Below are positions 22,501 to 34,160 of a DNA stretch of 64,000 nucleotides, piece after piece. A program made the translations under genes and the position numbers. Below the pieces are notes generated by a model. The model saw only the letters and a list, made by a program, of their open reading frames with translations. It was not told the DNA's origin and made no database searches. This stretch comes from Apostichopus japonicus (taxonomy: Eukaryota; Echinodermata; Holothuroidea; Aspidochirotida; Stichopodidae), in the NCBI RefSeq assembly GCF_037975245.1, contig NC_092577.1, positions 31,943,398-32,007,397 of the forward strand. Direction: 5' to 3'. The first letter of the stretch is position 1. Every line of letters begins with the position of its first letter.

Positions 22501-25500
22501 GGAAACTGCAAGTGTCGGAATTTCACCGATAAATACAAATGTTCGTGGACTAGAAGGAAACGCTGACACAAACAGCACCACAGAGCTGATGTTTATACCG
22601 TAGATACTTTGAAACATTTACCACGATTGGCAACTATTTGTTATTGATCTTTGTCATGGTGATGGCATTTCATACTCACTTTACTGTAAGGAATACTCTG
22701 AATGGATGGTATCTAGGGCAATGTGAGTATACCACAAAAAAGGGCATTGCTAGCTGGACACAGCAAAAAGGTCATACCAGACATATTTTACAAAATTAGC
22801 ATGACATGCTAACTGTTGGTCATGGATATAAACGTCACCATCGATTTGTTTCATTCTCTTAATACTTTTGATACTGCAGTGAATGCAATGAATGTTAACA
22901 ATTCACCATAGGCAGACTTATGATAGAAACCGTTCATACTCACTTCACTGTAGGGAATTTTGTGAATGAAATGGTATTGGTGGAAGAGAGTATATGACAA
23001 AATGGGAGCAGCTAGGAAGACACAGCAAGAAGTTCATACCACTAATATATTCAAAACTAATATGAATACCAATTATTTGTCATACATATTCAACGTCAAT
23101 GTCATACTTATTCAAATCAATGTCATACATATTCGATTCAATGTCATACATATTCAATGTTTGCATCAATCTGTCAGCCAGTTGGGACAATTTCCTACTG
23201 CTAATACCTCTCTAAACTGTACTCCAATATCTCATGCTTCAAAGCACTGGTATTGACAGTACAGACAGTTCCTATACCTTGATCTGATAGAAACATGATA
23301 TTCATACTGCTCGTACTGACAATACAAGTGCTCTGAAGTGGGACAGTACAGTATAGAAATAAATTGTCCCAACTGGGTGAAACTGTTCATTCTACTGAAT
23401 ACTTTCCATACTGCAGTGAGTGCAGAGAATGCTAAACATTCTTCACAGACAGACTTATGATAGGGACCACTCATACTCACTTTACTGTAGGGAATATTCT
23501 TAATGCATGGTATGACAAAATGGGAGCAGCTAGGAAGACACAGCAAGAAGTTCATAACACTAATATATCCAAACTAATATGAATACCAATTATTTGTCAT
23601 ACATATTCAATGTCATACATATTCAATTTAATGTCATACATATTCAATGTTTGCATTGAAATCTGTTCATTCTCCTGAATACTTTCCATACTGCAGTGAA
23701 TGCTAAACATTCATCACAGACAGACTTATGATAGAGACCGCTCATACTCACTTTACTGTAGGGAATATTGTGAATGGTACAGGAGGGAGGATAAGACCAG
23801 AGTCCACGCAGAGAGGCTGATGCGTTCCTGGTTCTTCGTTGGTAATCGCCTCCAGGGTTGAGACGGCTTCTGCGAGGTCAGATTCGGACAGGTCATCGTG
23901 AAAGCCGTGCAGAAGGAATGATAGATACCTGAAGGAAAGAGGAAGAGAGAGGTTGACCACGGACTGAGATAAAAGATGAAATCAAATCAAAACAAATTGA
24001 TAAACTGTTGTACAACGGTCGGCTGGATTTAATCTCTGGATACCTCAATGGCCAGTGTTGAATTTGCTTTCGATACAGTTGCTGCATCTTTGGGTCAAAA
24101 CGAACATGTAAGAGCATTTTCTATCGTCGGCATGAGAGATTTTGGGTGAAATTTGGTGACATTTTTTTATGGATGAATCTGAAAACAGCACTGTCAGTGA
24201 ATGTCCTCATGGCATATTGATATTAATCAATGGCATATAAGGGGAAAGAACTCTTCAATTGAAAGCATCCCTACATCATTGACAGTAAAAAAGATGAAAG
24301 TTGCGGTTGCTTCTACGTTTTAAATATCAAACTCTGAGGACTAATCAAGACCTTTTGTACCTGATAGCAAGTTTCTTGTCCCCCAGCTGTCGGGATGTGT
24401 ATACTAACTCATTCAGGAGTCTTATCTGTAGGGCCGGCCAGCCGAATCTTGGCTCTGCAAACATGGAGAATAGAAGAACATATTGACATGCTTAAAATTG
24501 TAACAAGCATTGCACTGCAACTCACATAGCAGTTTTCCCCTCGGTTTTGTTACGTATATATATATATAAACATACATGTATGTCTATATATATATATATA
24601 TAAACATACATGTATGTCTATATATATATATCTATATATATATATTTATATATATATGTATGTCTATATGTATACAAGTATAATGGTAAGATAATTAGTA
24701 AATATGGGTAACTTCTAAGATAACAATTTCTTATATTTTCAATCTGAATGGTGAAACAGAGCTTCATATTTTAATATCCTGTGGCAAATGAATTGCAGAG
24801 AGACAATTTCATTAACTCAGATGTTTACATTCACTGATATATTGGTCTAACATTCACACCATGTCGGTGAAATAATTTAATAATTTTAGGAGCCGTTTTT
24901 GCAGAAAGGTTCCTTTCAGCAACCTTTCTACATCATGTCTTTCTCATGCTAAAATAGGAATGCATGACCTCTGCAACAAAACAAACATGTTCTGAGGAAA
25001 AGTGCAAAGTAAATTTAGGGTACATCCCTAATGTCTCACCTTTTCTGATATCTCGAGAATCTAGTTTCAATTTGTAACCGTCCATTGTCTCCAGAAGCAG
25101 GTCATGACACTAGCCAAAAAAATATATGAAAATATGAAAATCGAAGAAATTCATCCTTGAGATTTTCAATTTGCTTCTACTTTATCTTCGAGTTGGCATT
25201 TGCTTCTACGAGAGAAATTTGATTTATTTTTTGTTCGAATATGGGATGAGGGGAGGGGTGGGAGGAAAAGGGCAGATGGGGAGATAATTAATTGGCGTAT
25301 CATTAATTAAGAAAATCAAATGTAAAAAAAGAAAAAGATGCATGAATTAAAATTATTGCTCCGTGAGGTGAAAATTAGTGATCTACATACACAGAGCAAA
25401 AACAGATTGTTTTTAATTAATTTCATAAGAAGTAACATATTTTGCTTGACGGAATAATTTATCCGGTGATAGCATTGCAAAACGCTATACAATATGGCCT

Positions 25501-28500
25501 AAATCGCTACACAAGTGATGTCTTGTAACGCAGGGACCATCACACGTTATAAGAGACAAAATTTCAGACACGTCAAAACTGCTGAACAAAATTTGAACAA
25601 TAAAGTATTTCACTTGCTCGATAGTCAAATTTCTTACAAAATCCAAACATTTCTTTCCCATCCAGAGAAATGTATTATATAAACAAAGTAGCAAAATCAA
25701 TCACACATTTTTTTTTCTTTAATTGCTTTACTAGAAGCTCATTTCAATAGACCCCTGCTAGGACTCAACTTTAAGGGGTTGGTTAATATACGATGGGTGG
25801 CATATACATATATCTAACTCACTGAATCCCACATGGGGGATGTGTTGTGTCGACTTCCGCACTGCATGGCAGCCACCCTCTTGAAGAAAGCGGCCTTCCG
25901 GTGAAATCCTATCATTTCGTAGAGTCTGGAGAGCGCCACGTACCTCTGGATCTTCTCGTTGATTGTGACGTTCAGATTTATGTAGACAATGTTCTGAAGA
26001 AAATCTGCAGCTTCCATTGTTTTCTACAATTGAGAAGAGTATAAACCAAGCTAATATTTCCATGGCAACGTACACGTAAGATTGTTATCTCACTTCCACT
26101 TGCATTCTCCATAGAACTCTTTTTAACAAGCAGACTACAGGAATGTTAGAAAATCATCTCTGACAACCGAATGCATGAAATGTTCAAAACGGAAAAAGAA
26201 AATAGAAAAGTGAAGGAGCAGAAAAAAAATTTAAATGAGCAAGACACTACCGCACCACTATACTAGGCTTCTTGATAACCCAAGACTCCGATGGAAACCA
26301 CTGATGAATCCGCATGAAAGTATCCAGTGATCGGACAGATGTGTTGATTAACATGCACAGTATGTAGAGCGTTGTTGTTGGGGGTTTAAAGCAAAGGGCT
26401 TGTTTTATTTATTTATTTATTTTTTATTTTATTTTTTTATTATTATTTTTTGCTCAAAGTTGACATTGAATATGGTCTAGGGGTTGTAGGTAATAGGATA
26501 TAGGAAAAAGGGGGGTAAGAGAGGCTTGGTTAGGGAATTAAAGAGGTCAGGAAGGAACTATAATCGGTGGTCAGAATGAAGTGCATATATGGTATGTCAT
26601 CCAAATCCTCCAATCCCTTCCTCCTCACCCACAGAACCCTCCCCCCCCCCTCCAACACCCCCAACAACGTAATGCACTTATCAGATGCCTTGTATATCCT
26701 CAATCCATACCAGGATTACGTTAAATCAATTATTTTGAATAAATGTAATTGCACGTAAACTTGATTTAGTGGAATGGAATTAGTGAGTGTCCTATAGACT
26801 ACATGTCTGTATGATGATTACACAGTGTCTTTAAAGGCTCAAAACTAACACACATAAAAAGAATGGGAGCTAAAAAATATAAACAAAGAAGTAAATGAAT
26901 GCAAATAATGAACAAACCAAACCCAAAGGATGAAATTGCAAAAACAGGATATGAAAAATAAAATAAACTGGAAAGCTTTAAAGGGAAAATTTTTGCACAC
27001 AACAATTCATGTACGGCATGAAGCAAATTCAGTTCTACAATGGATAAAGGATTCAAACGCTATCTGGAGATAGAATTGTCAAAGCATTAAATATTATTGC
27101 CATGGAAACGAATATCATCAGCAGTAGAACCACAAATGGGGAAACACTGTACAGGTCAGGTTTGACCCATTTTGGATGTTTTCTTTTTGGAAGAAACCAA
27201 CCCCCCTGTCCCTGTAAATGGTACTAACCTTTAACCTCCTATCCCCCCCTTCTCTCCCTCCCACCTGCTACCTCTTCCATTTTCAGATCCACTTTATCAC
27301 CCTTAAAAGGCATAGCTGGTGGTTTTTCGACATGCTCTAATCCGTTCAAACTTATGTCACTTTGAATATTTACATTGATGTATGGCACATTGTATTATTT
27401 TCTTTTGGGAATAGGTAAAAATTGATCAAACCTAGCACCTTTGGACAAGGAATTTGCTATTTCCACAAAAGTTCCTAAGCGCTCACATGACTGCGGGTCA
27501 CCCTGTGACGTACATGTGCGGAGTCGGTTGAGGAAAACTTTCGATGAAGCCATTCACTTCAGCACTAACACTAGGCCGATACAACACTGTCATACTGTCA
27601 ATATCAAACTGCCAACAATTGTGTAGGTTGCAAAAACACTTCTGAAAACCAAAATTTAAGTTTCTTTACATTTCCCAGTCATCAAACCGACGAAAAACGT
27701 TGCAGGCTTTGGATTCGATTAATCTTGCATCCACTGACTGGAAACTAAATATAAAATGCAATTAATTGCAACAACAAACGAAGAAAGTACCAGAGATGTG
27801 GACATATTCCACAAGGTAGGCATTTCAATTGCACAGTATGTATACTGGCCTATAATAGCAGTGAAACTTACAAAATATGACCAGACGTTGAGGCACTTTT
27901 TAACCATAATTCACTTTCAATTGAAGAATTGCTGCCCAAAATGAGTTAACAAATGTGTGATCAGTTCTAACAACCATTTCTTTCTCTTGTAGCTGCACAT
28001 GTTTATTGGAAGAATGAAGTTAATAAAAGGGTCACTTTCTTACGAGTAGTACGTGGAAATTCCATTGTTATTGTTTCGTGTTAGCGGTGCACTCCGCAGA
28101 ATGACGTCACACGGTGACCTGTACGTTCATGAGCTTTTACGTATCACGTTTCTGATCAGTGAGAATTTGCTAACATTTACATCAAATTTCTCCATATTAC
28201 TGTCTCTTTCAACTAAACGGGAACAACAGTATTGTTTGTGTACTAAGGTACTTAGTATGAGCCCAAAAAAAGATTTGTTTTTTCTCCTCCAGCTATGCAT
28301 TTTAAGCTGCAGTGTTCATCAAAGCAGAAATGATTAATGATTTAAACTATCAATTGTGCAGGTTTGGTAGATTGTATTACTCATTGAGCTGCAAAACACA
28401 AACACTTGGTTTGTCCCCACCCCACCACCCACTCGCCCATCCATCCCCCTCTTCCCCCCCCCAGCCCCAGCCCCCTCCTTCCCACAGAGCAACTAAAGTG

Positions 28501-31500
28501 GAAATGGTTGTGCTGCCAATGCCATAATCATGCAAACACATGCAAAAATGACAAGGAATTAAAAAAAAAATTAAAAAGGTTGAATTTTTTTTTGTGCTTT
28601 TATATCAAAGACAAAACACAACAACCTTACATCTAATAACACATGAATAAAATGGAATACCTTGTGACTTAATGGTTTATCTCCCTGACAACAGGTTAGA
28701 GGACAAGAGAGAGATGAAGAGAAAGACACGAGTGAGAACAAATGATAACATTTACAACATTTTGTGCGTCCAAAAGGAAAAGAAAAAAAAAAGAAAAAAA
28801 TTCTGGTAGAAAACTTACTCTATCACCATCAAACACTTCTTATCTAATGTGGCCTCAATACTGTATAGTCTAGCACACAAATAATGAGATCAAAACTCCT
28901 TAGCAAAACAAAAACACCAAAAAATTTAATAAGAATTTTTTTTTCTTTATGGACTTTAATTTTAAACACCTCAGGCTCAATAATGAAACAGAACGGTCAA
29001 TTGAAAAAAACCATGGGCGCTTTACTGAGAGTGCTTTGATGGAGTATTTGAAATTTAAAAATCACGAATTAACAGAAAACTTTAACGATAAGGCCTGGAC
29101 TGACACAAATGAACGGACAACATCATCATCATCATGAGGTTTGTTTAAATGAGCGAATGTTTTCATAATTTAAGCAATTTTTAAAGGTGAATGAATGTCT
29201 TGATGATCAGAATAGAACTTTGTTTGGATCAGAGATAAACATGAGCACTTAATATCTATCCAAAGTCATCCTTTGAAAGAAGAGGGATGGAAAGACTCAA
29301 AACTTCTCGATAGTGCAAACTGTTATCTCCGAATGAAGAATTGAAACTACTTTGCTCTACTAGATGTTTTTTCTCTCAGTGTTTTAAAGTTTAAATTATA
29401 AAAACAAAAAAAAGGAATCTTCTGACCTCAACAAACAAGCAGGAAATGACTGCTAAGTTACTACAGCGTAAACAAACCATGAGGAGAGAATTTCATGTGA
29501 AGGTCAGTTTCTGACAACTGCCGATATGGTTAATGAATCCAAACATGATTCAATTCATCATCACTGAGTAAGATCCAAAAAATTTCTACTTCCCCCTTAA
29601 AACATATTCTGAACTCTCTCCTTAATTTGCCATCCAACCCCTTCCCCAATCCCCATCTCTCCTTACAAAATCATAAAAGAAAATAATTGTGATTAAAACT
29701 TTGACGAGAATAAAGACAGAAAAGATAAAGGGATTATATTTTTAATAACTTAAAGAAATATGTTCATACCTTTTGCTGTATGAGAACTTGCGTTGCCTTG
29801 ATGCTGGCCTCTAAAACAATTATTGCCGCATTGGTATACTAGAGAGAAATAAAAATTAACATAATGAAATTCTAGAATAGTTTTTTAATTGGAATGCTGT
29901 CGTTTTATATTTGCTAGAGAATTTATCAGAGTTGCAAAAATGTGGGTTAAAATATATGAATAAAAATTTTCAATGCAAACTCTGAACTGTGCAATCTGTA
30001 TTGCATAGAGTTATCATATTACCTATGTAGAGATCTAATCTATCCTAATTTACTTAAACTGAATGATGTCTCACACTTTCCTTACTGATCATCCATTCCC
30101 CTTCCTCCCTCCCCCCAAAAAAAAAACCAAGAAGACATTTCATGAAAATGGTATCGCCATACATCTAGTGGTACCAATAAATGGTACAATGAACAGTCCC
30201 TAACTCCCAGCGATTTTCCTTTACCCCACCCTTCATCCCCTCCCCCCTCCCCCATCAACCCTTTTGCATCACTGGCTATGATTCAAACAGATTCAAACAG
30301 ATCAACGATATTTGTGAACCAAGCATCACTGTACATACAGTTGGTGTTACCTACAGTACTGATGGTAAGATCAACATCCCCCCCCTTTGCATCACCCCAA
30401 CAGCAACCAGCAATTCATTCTTCCCCACTTTCCAAGCAAGTAGTTTCCCCCTCTCAACCACACTCCTTCCCCCGCCCCCACCACCCATGTAAAGTCACAC
30501 GTTTTCAATCTAAAGAAAGAAAATTAGCACCTACCCTGCTATAATGGGCGATAGCTTCTTTATATTTTTCATTGATTTCATCCAAGGTCAGACAATTTTC
30601 GATGATTCCATTCAGAGTCTCAAATTTAGTTGGGACTATAACAGCAGCAGGAAAGAAAAAATAATAATAATAATTAGAAATAAAAAAAGGAAATGAAAAA
30701 GAAGCACGAAAGAAACACGAAACAGAGATATCAGCAAATTTATTAAGTTAAGTCGAAGATATTTCGATCTCTCCAACCAAAAACCAAAAACGTATTATGA
30801 CATCACAGAATTAGGGCCGCTAGCAATACCTGGAGTCGGCAAATCTGGCCGTTTTGTCGATAAAAGTTGAGTCTTCACAACATATTTAAAGCGTTTTATA
30901 TCCTCGCTACTGATCCAGCAACCACTCGAGGAAAGAAACGCCACTTGCTTTGTAGTTAACATTCGTTATGGCTCTAAATACACAAGAGAGACAGATGCAG
31001 ATAACTCTGCTTGCAATCTGGTGATTTTACCGAGTCCACTCAACCACTCATAAATAAGTTCATAATCACTACTTTTAAAAACACCTGTGATTGATATTAC
31101 ACCCAACACTCCTACTCAATGAACTTATCTCCACTACATCAAAACACACACAGTCACCACAAAGAAATAGATTCACACACCTGTTTCCAATCGTGGCATC
31201 GGCTTCCTTTCTTGCTCTCCGTGCAAAAGTAGATCTGAATTGAAGGAGGCATTCCTAGGCAGCCCTGCCTTGCTTGGCTCTGGCGGGAAGTGCATGATGA
31301 CAGACGCAGCGCACATCCCTTCCAAACACGCTGAAAATATTATTAAAATAAAGATAAAATAAAACTGTTAGCAAACTGCTTATCCACTAGAGAGCCTGTG
31401 TAGGAGAATGTGTAAAAAGGAAGTTGGCCTGATGTTTCGATCCTAGCAGGATCTTCTTCAGAGGCTAAATGACAAGTAACAGTAACAGACGGGACAAAAA

Positions 31501-34160
31501 CACGCACAGAATACAGACATGAAAATATTATTAACAGACCGACAAAAGCAGATATATTAAGACCATATTAAGTATTTCTTTTTTTCCTATCTGTACATGA
31601 CCAAAAAAATTAACGGGCGAAAAAAAGGCTGAACCTAATTGCAAAATAGAAATCAGGACACTTCCCCCTCAAGTATTCCTTGTTTTTTGCATGAAACTGT
31701 TGAATTTTGCGATACTTAAATAGGCTACGCATGAACAATGATGTATGTGAAATACCACATTCTGCACATATGTGTGTACATGTGACATTTAAGTACTATG
31801 CATGACCATGTATGTGAAATTCCATATACTGCACTTACATGAGTACATGTGATAAAATTACTATGCAATACTGATGAAATTAAAGGGAGTGAAGACTCGC
31901 GCACAAAGAAACGTCTGATGCCGGTCATCTGACCAAGTTTCGAATGAGGTGTAACAGAAGTGTTAGACACCACCATCGATCCCAGAAAATACACAAGGTA
32001 TCACAAGTCTTCAATGCCTTTAAAGCATGGCACAAGTTTGCTAGAGATTATGTCATGATCGGAAGATACCAAATAATAGAAGAATATGTGATACTATACG
32101 TACCTCCCATCCACATCCAATCGTTAGCCCCTCTCAATATCTCCAACGCCGTCTGGTAGTGACCAAAAGCCTCTTGAGTCATTCCAGCCATGAGTGTCAA
32201 ATCTGCTAGATGCTTCTTCATTCGACCTTGCACTTTACGCTTGAAATTTCTGCAAACAGAAAAGATTCCAAAGTTCATACCACTTAGTATGTTGCTTTCA
32301 GAGCTGCTTTTCCTTTTAAAGCTAGCATGCCTCCTCAATTAATGCTGTAAATATTGATTTGAAGGATTGTATACGAATGACTTTAGGCAAACTTTTGGTC
32401 ATGATGTGTTATTACTGAAAACACTTCTTATCAAGGTAAACTTACCTTGACATTTTACCTACATTACCTCTTTGTCAAGGCTAACCTTACACTATTTGCA
32501 ACAATTTATATCAAGGTAATGCTACCTTACTTACACTATGTATCAAGGCTGACCATACACTCTTTGCAACAATTCATATCAAGGTAATCTTACCTTTATA
32601 TTACCTACAGTACCTCTGTATCAAGGCTTAATTATCAAGGCACTATTTGCAACACACAATTCATATCAAGGTAATCTCAACTTTTTACTTACCTACAGTA
32701 CCTCTGTATCAAGGCTTAATTATCAAGGCACTATTTGCAACACACAATTCATATCAAGGTAATCTCAACTTTTTACTTACCTACAGTACCTCTGCATCAA
32801 GGCTTACTAATCAAGGCACAATTTGCAACACACAATTCATATCATTGGTAATTTTACCTTGTCAATTTACCTACAGTACCTCTTTATCAAGGCTGACCAT
32901 ACACTCTTTGCAACAGTTCATATCAGATTATACTACCTTTATCCTTACTTGCACTATGTATCAGGCTTACCAAGCACTATTAGCAACAGCAATTCATAGA
33001 AAGGTAATCTTACCTTGTCCCTTTACCTACAGTACCTCTGTATCAAGGCTTACCATACACTATTTGCAACAAACAATTTATAATAATGATAATGATAATA
33101 ATTACAGTAGTCTTTATATAGCGCAGAATCCAACCTAAAGGTTGCTCAATGCGCTTTACTGATGTGTGTAGCATTTAGAAAATAAGTAAGTTTTAATAGC
33201 ATGTTTGAATTGTTCAAGTGAATCAATTTCCCACAGATGGACTGACAGCCAATTCCATAAGTGCGGGCAGAATAGCAGAAACTGCGATCACCAAAGGTTC
33301 TTGTGTGTGTCACAGGAACAGTAAGTTAATAGAGGTATGGGGAACGAGTAGGTCTATCCATTGTTCGCTCTTGGATAAGGTCGTGAAGATATTCGGGCGT
33401 ACCATACTTCAATGCCCTGAACACCAATATCAGAATTTCATATCAAGGTAATCTTACCTGTATACTTACCTACTCTTTGAATATTTCTGTGATAAATCAC
33501 TTGCAGGTTCCATACTTACCTGTACTCTTATCGTCTTCTCATATCTCATCTGTCGGGTCAAACTTACCTACTCTCAGTATCGATGCCGACCATATCCTTC
33601 TTTTCGAACGGCACCATCAAGAGAGGAAGTTTATCGCTCCGGTCTTTCAGTCTCTCCAGTCTCTTCGATTCCAAAACCCAAAACAGGGAAGAGCCAAAGT
33701 CCTTGACACGATCCTCCAACTGTTCGCACTCTTCCACGTTTTCGAAGAGGAAAACCCCCGCCGGGACTCCGTTCGAGGTCTTCTCGGCTTCCTCCGCTAG
33801 CATGCCGAAGACGAAACACCTGGAGTCGTAGAGGGAGCTGTTGTATTTATCCTTCAGAGTCTTATAGTTTGCGTACACGTTGGCGAGTTCGATCTCCGAG
33901 GACGCTTTCCCCAGACAGATCAGGCCGGTGATCCTCCTGTGTCCTTGGAACTCTCCCCAGTCGCTGTTCTCCACGTGGACGATCCGCTTGTATCTCAACC
34001 AGACGTGTTTCTCCGGATGAGGCGGCGGAACGTAGGTGACGCTCATGATCCTCTCCATGACCCGGCTGAAAGACCGGCCCTTGGGTTGTCCAAAGGGCTT
34101 GATGAGGACCAGTAGTGACTGGTGGTCCTCGGCCCTCTGGTTGTAGTCGGCGATGCTCAT
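10545..34160 (-). CDS. TRAPPC9: Trafficking protein particle complex subunit 9 (NIBP/Trs120), 22 coding exons
   Basis: TRAPPII subunit acting with TRAPPC10 at the Golgi. Exons in order: 34160-33568, 32249-32104, 31330-31181, 30635-30535, 29838-29770, 26023-25823, 25109-25040, 24454-24361, 23928-23752, 22083-21963, 21238-21153, 20520-20394, 19307-19094, 17858-17776, 17574-17431, 16866-16721, 16412-16270, 15654-15544, 14686-14544, 13849-13691, 12084-11960, 10730-10545 (TAG). All have GT/AG borders and compatible phases except exon 10/11, where one base is missing. The sum is 3,389 nt, i.e. about 1,129 aa if that base is restored; human is about 1,148. Recognisable blocks: N-terminal [48 protein letters not shown], then [52 protein letters not shown] and DFCPIEW. 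There are no membrane segments. An acceptor CTCCAG 10 bases upstream of the ATG implies a separate 5' UTR exon. The family assignment is very secure. Confidence 0.95.
10775..10978 (-). mobile_element. Short retroposon copy A, 14-bp target duplication, hairpin 5' end (TRAPPC9 intron 21)
   Basis: GTAATATTTATACA flanks the element at 10775-10788 and 10965-10978. In sense (minus) the element ends GCAGTTTGCTAACAG followed by a TTTTA-rich tail. Its 5' end is an inverted duplication: bases around 10853-10902 pair with 10914-10962 across a ~12-base loop, with few mismatches. There is no obvious tRNA A/B box and no ORF. Confidence 0.85.
12680..13241 (-). repeat. 74-bp tandem array, about 7.5 units (TRAPPC9 intron 20)
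   Basis: ACAGAAATCTTA recurs at 12682, 12756 and 12830, a period of 74 bp. The array resumes at about 13586 after an insertion and runs directly into exon 20. The unit contains a copy of the exon 20 3' end and its splice donor. The copy at about 13171-13208 matches the true junction (about 13675-13712) over 38 bp without a difference. Confidence 0.93.
13246..13411. mobile_element. Foldback/MITE insertion inside the 74-bp array
   Basis: Arms 13246-13292 and 13365-13411 are 47-bp inverted repeats with one visible mismatch (GGGGTTAATCAACGGTCTAG at the outer end). They surround a 72-bp spacer. A third, single copy of the arm core (CGTGCGTTACTCACAGGATT) lies at about 13517-13536. Another short inverted pair, TTCATTCATAC/GTATGAATGAA, brackets 13412-13590. 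The insertion split the 74-bp array. Confidence 0.82.
14204..14449 (+). mobile_element. Short retroposon copy B, 13-bp target duplication (TRAPPC9 intron 19)
   Basis: GACGTAGTAATTT occurs at 14204-14216 and 14437-14449. The intervening ~220 bp ends with the same 3' sequence as copies A and C (GGCTCTCTAGTGGATAAGCA, then GTTTGCTAACAG) and a TTTTATTTCATTTT tail, but in plus orientation, inverted relative to the other two. The 5' half is CT-rich and not shared with copy A. Confidence 0.85.
14935..15305 (+). mobile_element. tRNA-derived SINE (TRAPPC9 intron 18)
   Basis: The 5' end has a tRNA-like region with an A-box-like GTGGTCAAGTGGTTAAGGC and a B-box-like AGGTCCGAGCCCTGG. A body follows with TCCTTGGGCAAGGCACTTTA. 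The 3' end GGCGTTATATAAATG is followed by an ATTG simple-repeat tail. It has no protein-coding capacity. Confidence 0.82.
15970..16258 (+). repeat. 87-bp tandem array, about 3.3 units (TRAPPC9 intron 17)
   Basis: GTGTGAACATG recurs at about 15979, 16066, 16152 and 16240. It ends within ~15 bp of the exon 17 donor (16264-16269). Unlike the 74-bp array it shows no clear copy of the exon end. Confidence 0.85.
18000..18795 (+). repeat. CT-rich simple-sequence tract (TRAPPC9 intron 13)
   Basis: About 800 bp is almost entirely C and T on the plus strand, built from CCCCTCTCCTCATT-like words. On the TRAPPC9 sense strand it is a GA-rich polypurine tract. The open frames inside it are compositional artefacts. 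Confidence 0.9.
20640..21060 (+). repeat. ~29-bp tandem array (TRAPPC9 intron 11)
   Basis: About 14 diverged units related to CATTCGGAACTTAAAACAAA then GTTCGGTGT. A short run of GAAACAATTTGAAGTT words sits at 20575-20620. Between them, at about 20626-20648, is the tRNA-like head (GGAGTGTTAGCTCAGTGG) of the SINE family seen at 61183. Confidence 0.85.
22660..23751 (-). repeat. ~268-bp tandem duplications carrying the exon 9 donor (TRAPPC9 intron 9)
   Basis: Copies of the exon 9 3' end plus donor (TCATACTCACTTTACTGTAG on plus) start at 22670, 22934 and 23471. The true junction starts at 23742. Spacing is 264, 537 and 271 bp, so one intermediate copy is missing. Upstream and downstream blocks (CAGACTTATGATAG, GGGAGCAGCTAGGAAGACAC) repeat with them. 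Confidence 0.88.
24550..24680. repeat. AT/TATG microsatellite (TRAPPC9 intron 7)
   Basis: Alternating TA runs with interspersed CATACATGTATGTC words. This is a simple-sequence repeat with no other feature. Confidence 0.9.
26024..29769. other. TRAPPC9 intron 5, no gene recognised
   Basis: 3.75 kb between exons 5 and 6. It contains a T-rich ATTT run at about 26400-26450, C-runs and short open frames, none resembling a known protein. No array or element with clear ends was found. Confidence 0.6.
31332..31534 (-). mobile_element. Short retroposon copy C, 15-bp target duplication, touching the exon 3 acceptor (TRAPPC9 intron 2)
   Basis: TGAAAATATTATTAA occurs at 31332-31346 and 31520-31534. The element (31347-31519, minus orientation) ends with the shared GCAGTTTGCTAACAG and a TTTTA-rich tail. 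The inner target duplication is part of the exon 3 splice acceptor: exon 3 starts at 31330 and the AG is at 31332-31331. The retroposon tail therefore now supplies most of the upstream pyrimidine-rich sequence. Confidence 0.88.
31875..31990 (+). mobile_element. Dispersed repeat copy (TRAPPC9 intron 2)
   Basis: A block with GTGAAGACTCGCGCA, TTTCGAATGAGGTGTAACAG and TGTTAGACACCACCATCGAT. A reverse-complement copy lies at 57065-57180 in HDDC2 intron 4. Family and ends were not determined. Confidence 0.75.
32430..33076 (-). repeat. ~88-bp tandem array related to the exon 1 donor (TRAPPC9 intron 1)
   Basis: TTACCTACAG recurs at 32601, 32689, 32777 and 32867. On the sense strand each unit reads like GGTCAGCCTTGATACAGAGG, then a short insert and GTAGGTAA. 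This parallels the true exon 1 end GGTCGGCATCGATACTGAGA then GTAGGTAA. Array remnants resume at 33436 and run to the donor at 33562-33567. Confidence 0.88.
33077..33436. mobile_element. SINE-like element splitting the 88-bp array
   Basis: Begins with a TAATAATGATAA simple repeat followed by TTTATATAGCGCAGAATCCA and a reverse tail-like CTCAATGCGCTTTAC. It continues with GCCAATTCCATAAGTGCGGG. A related element with the same architecture lies at 50775-51130. It interrupts the intron 1 array. Confidence 0.65.
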
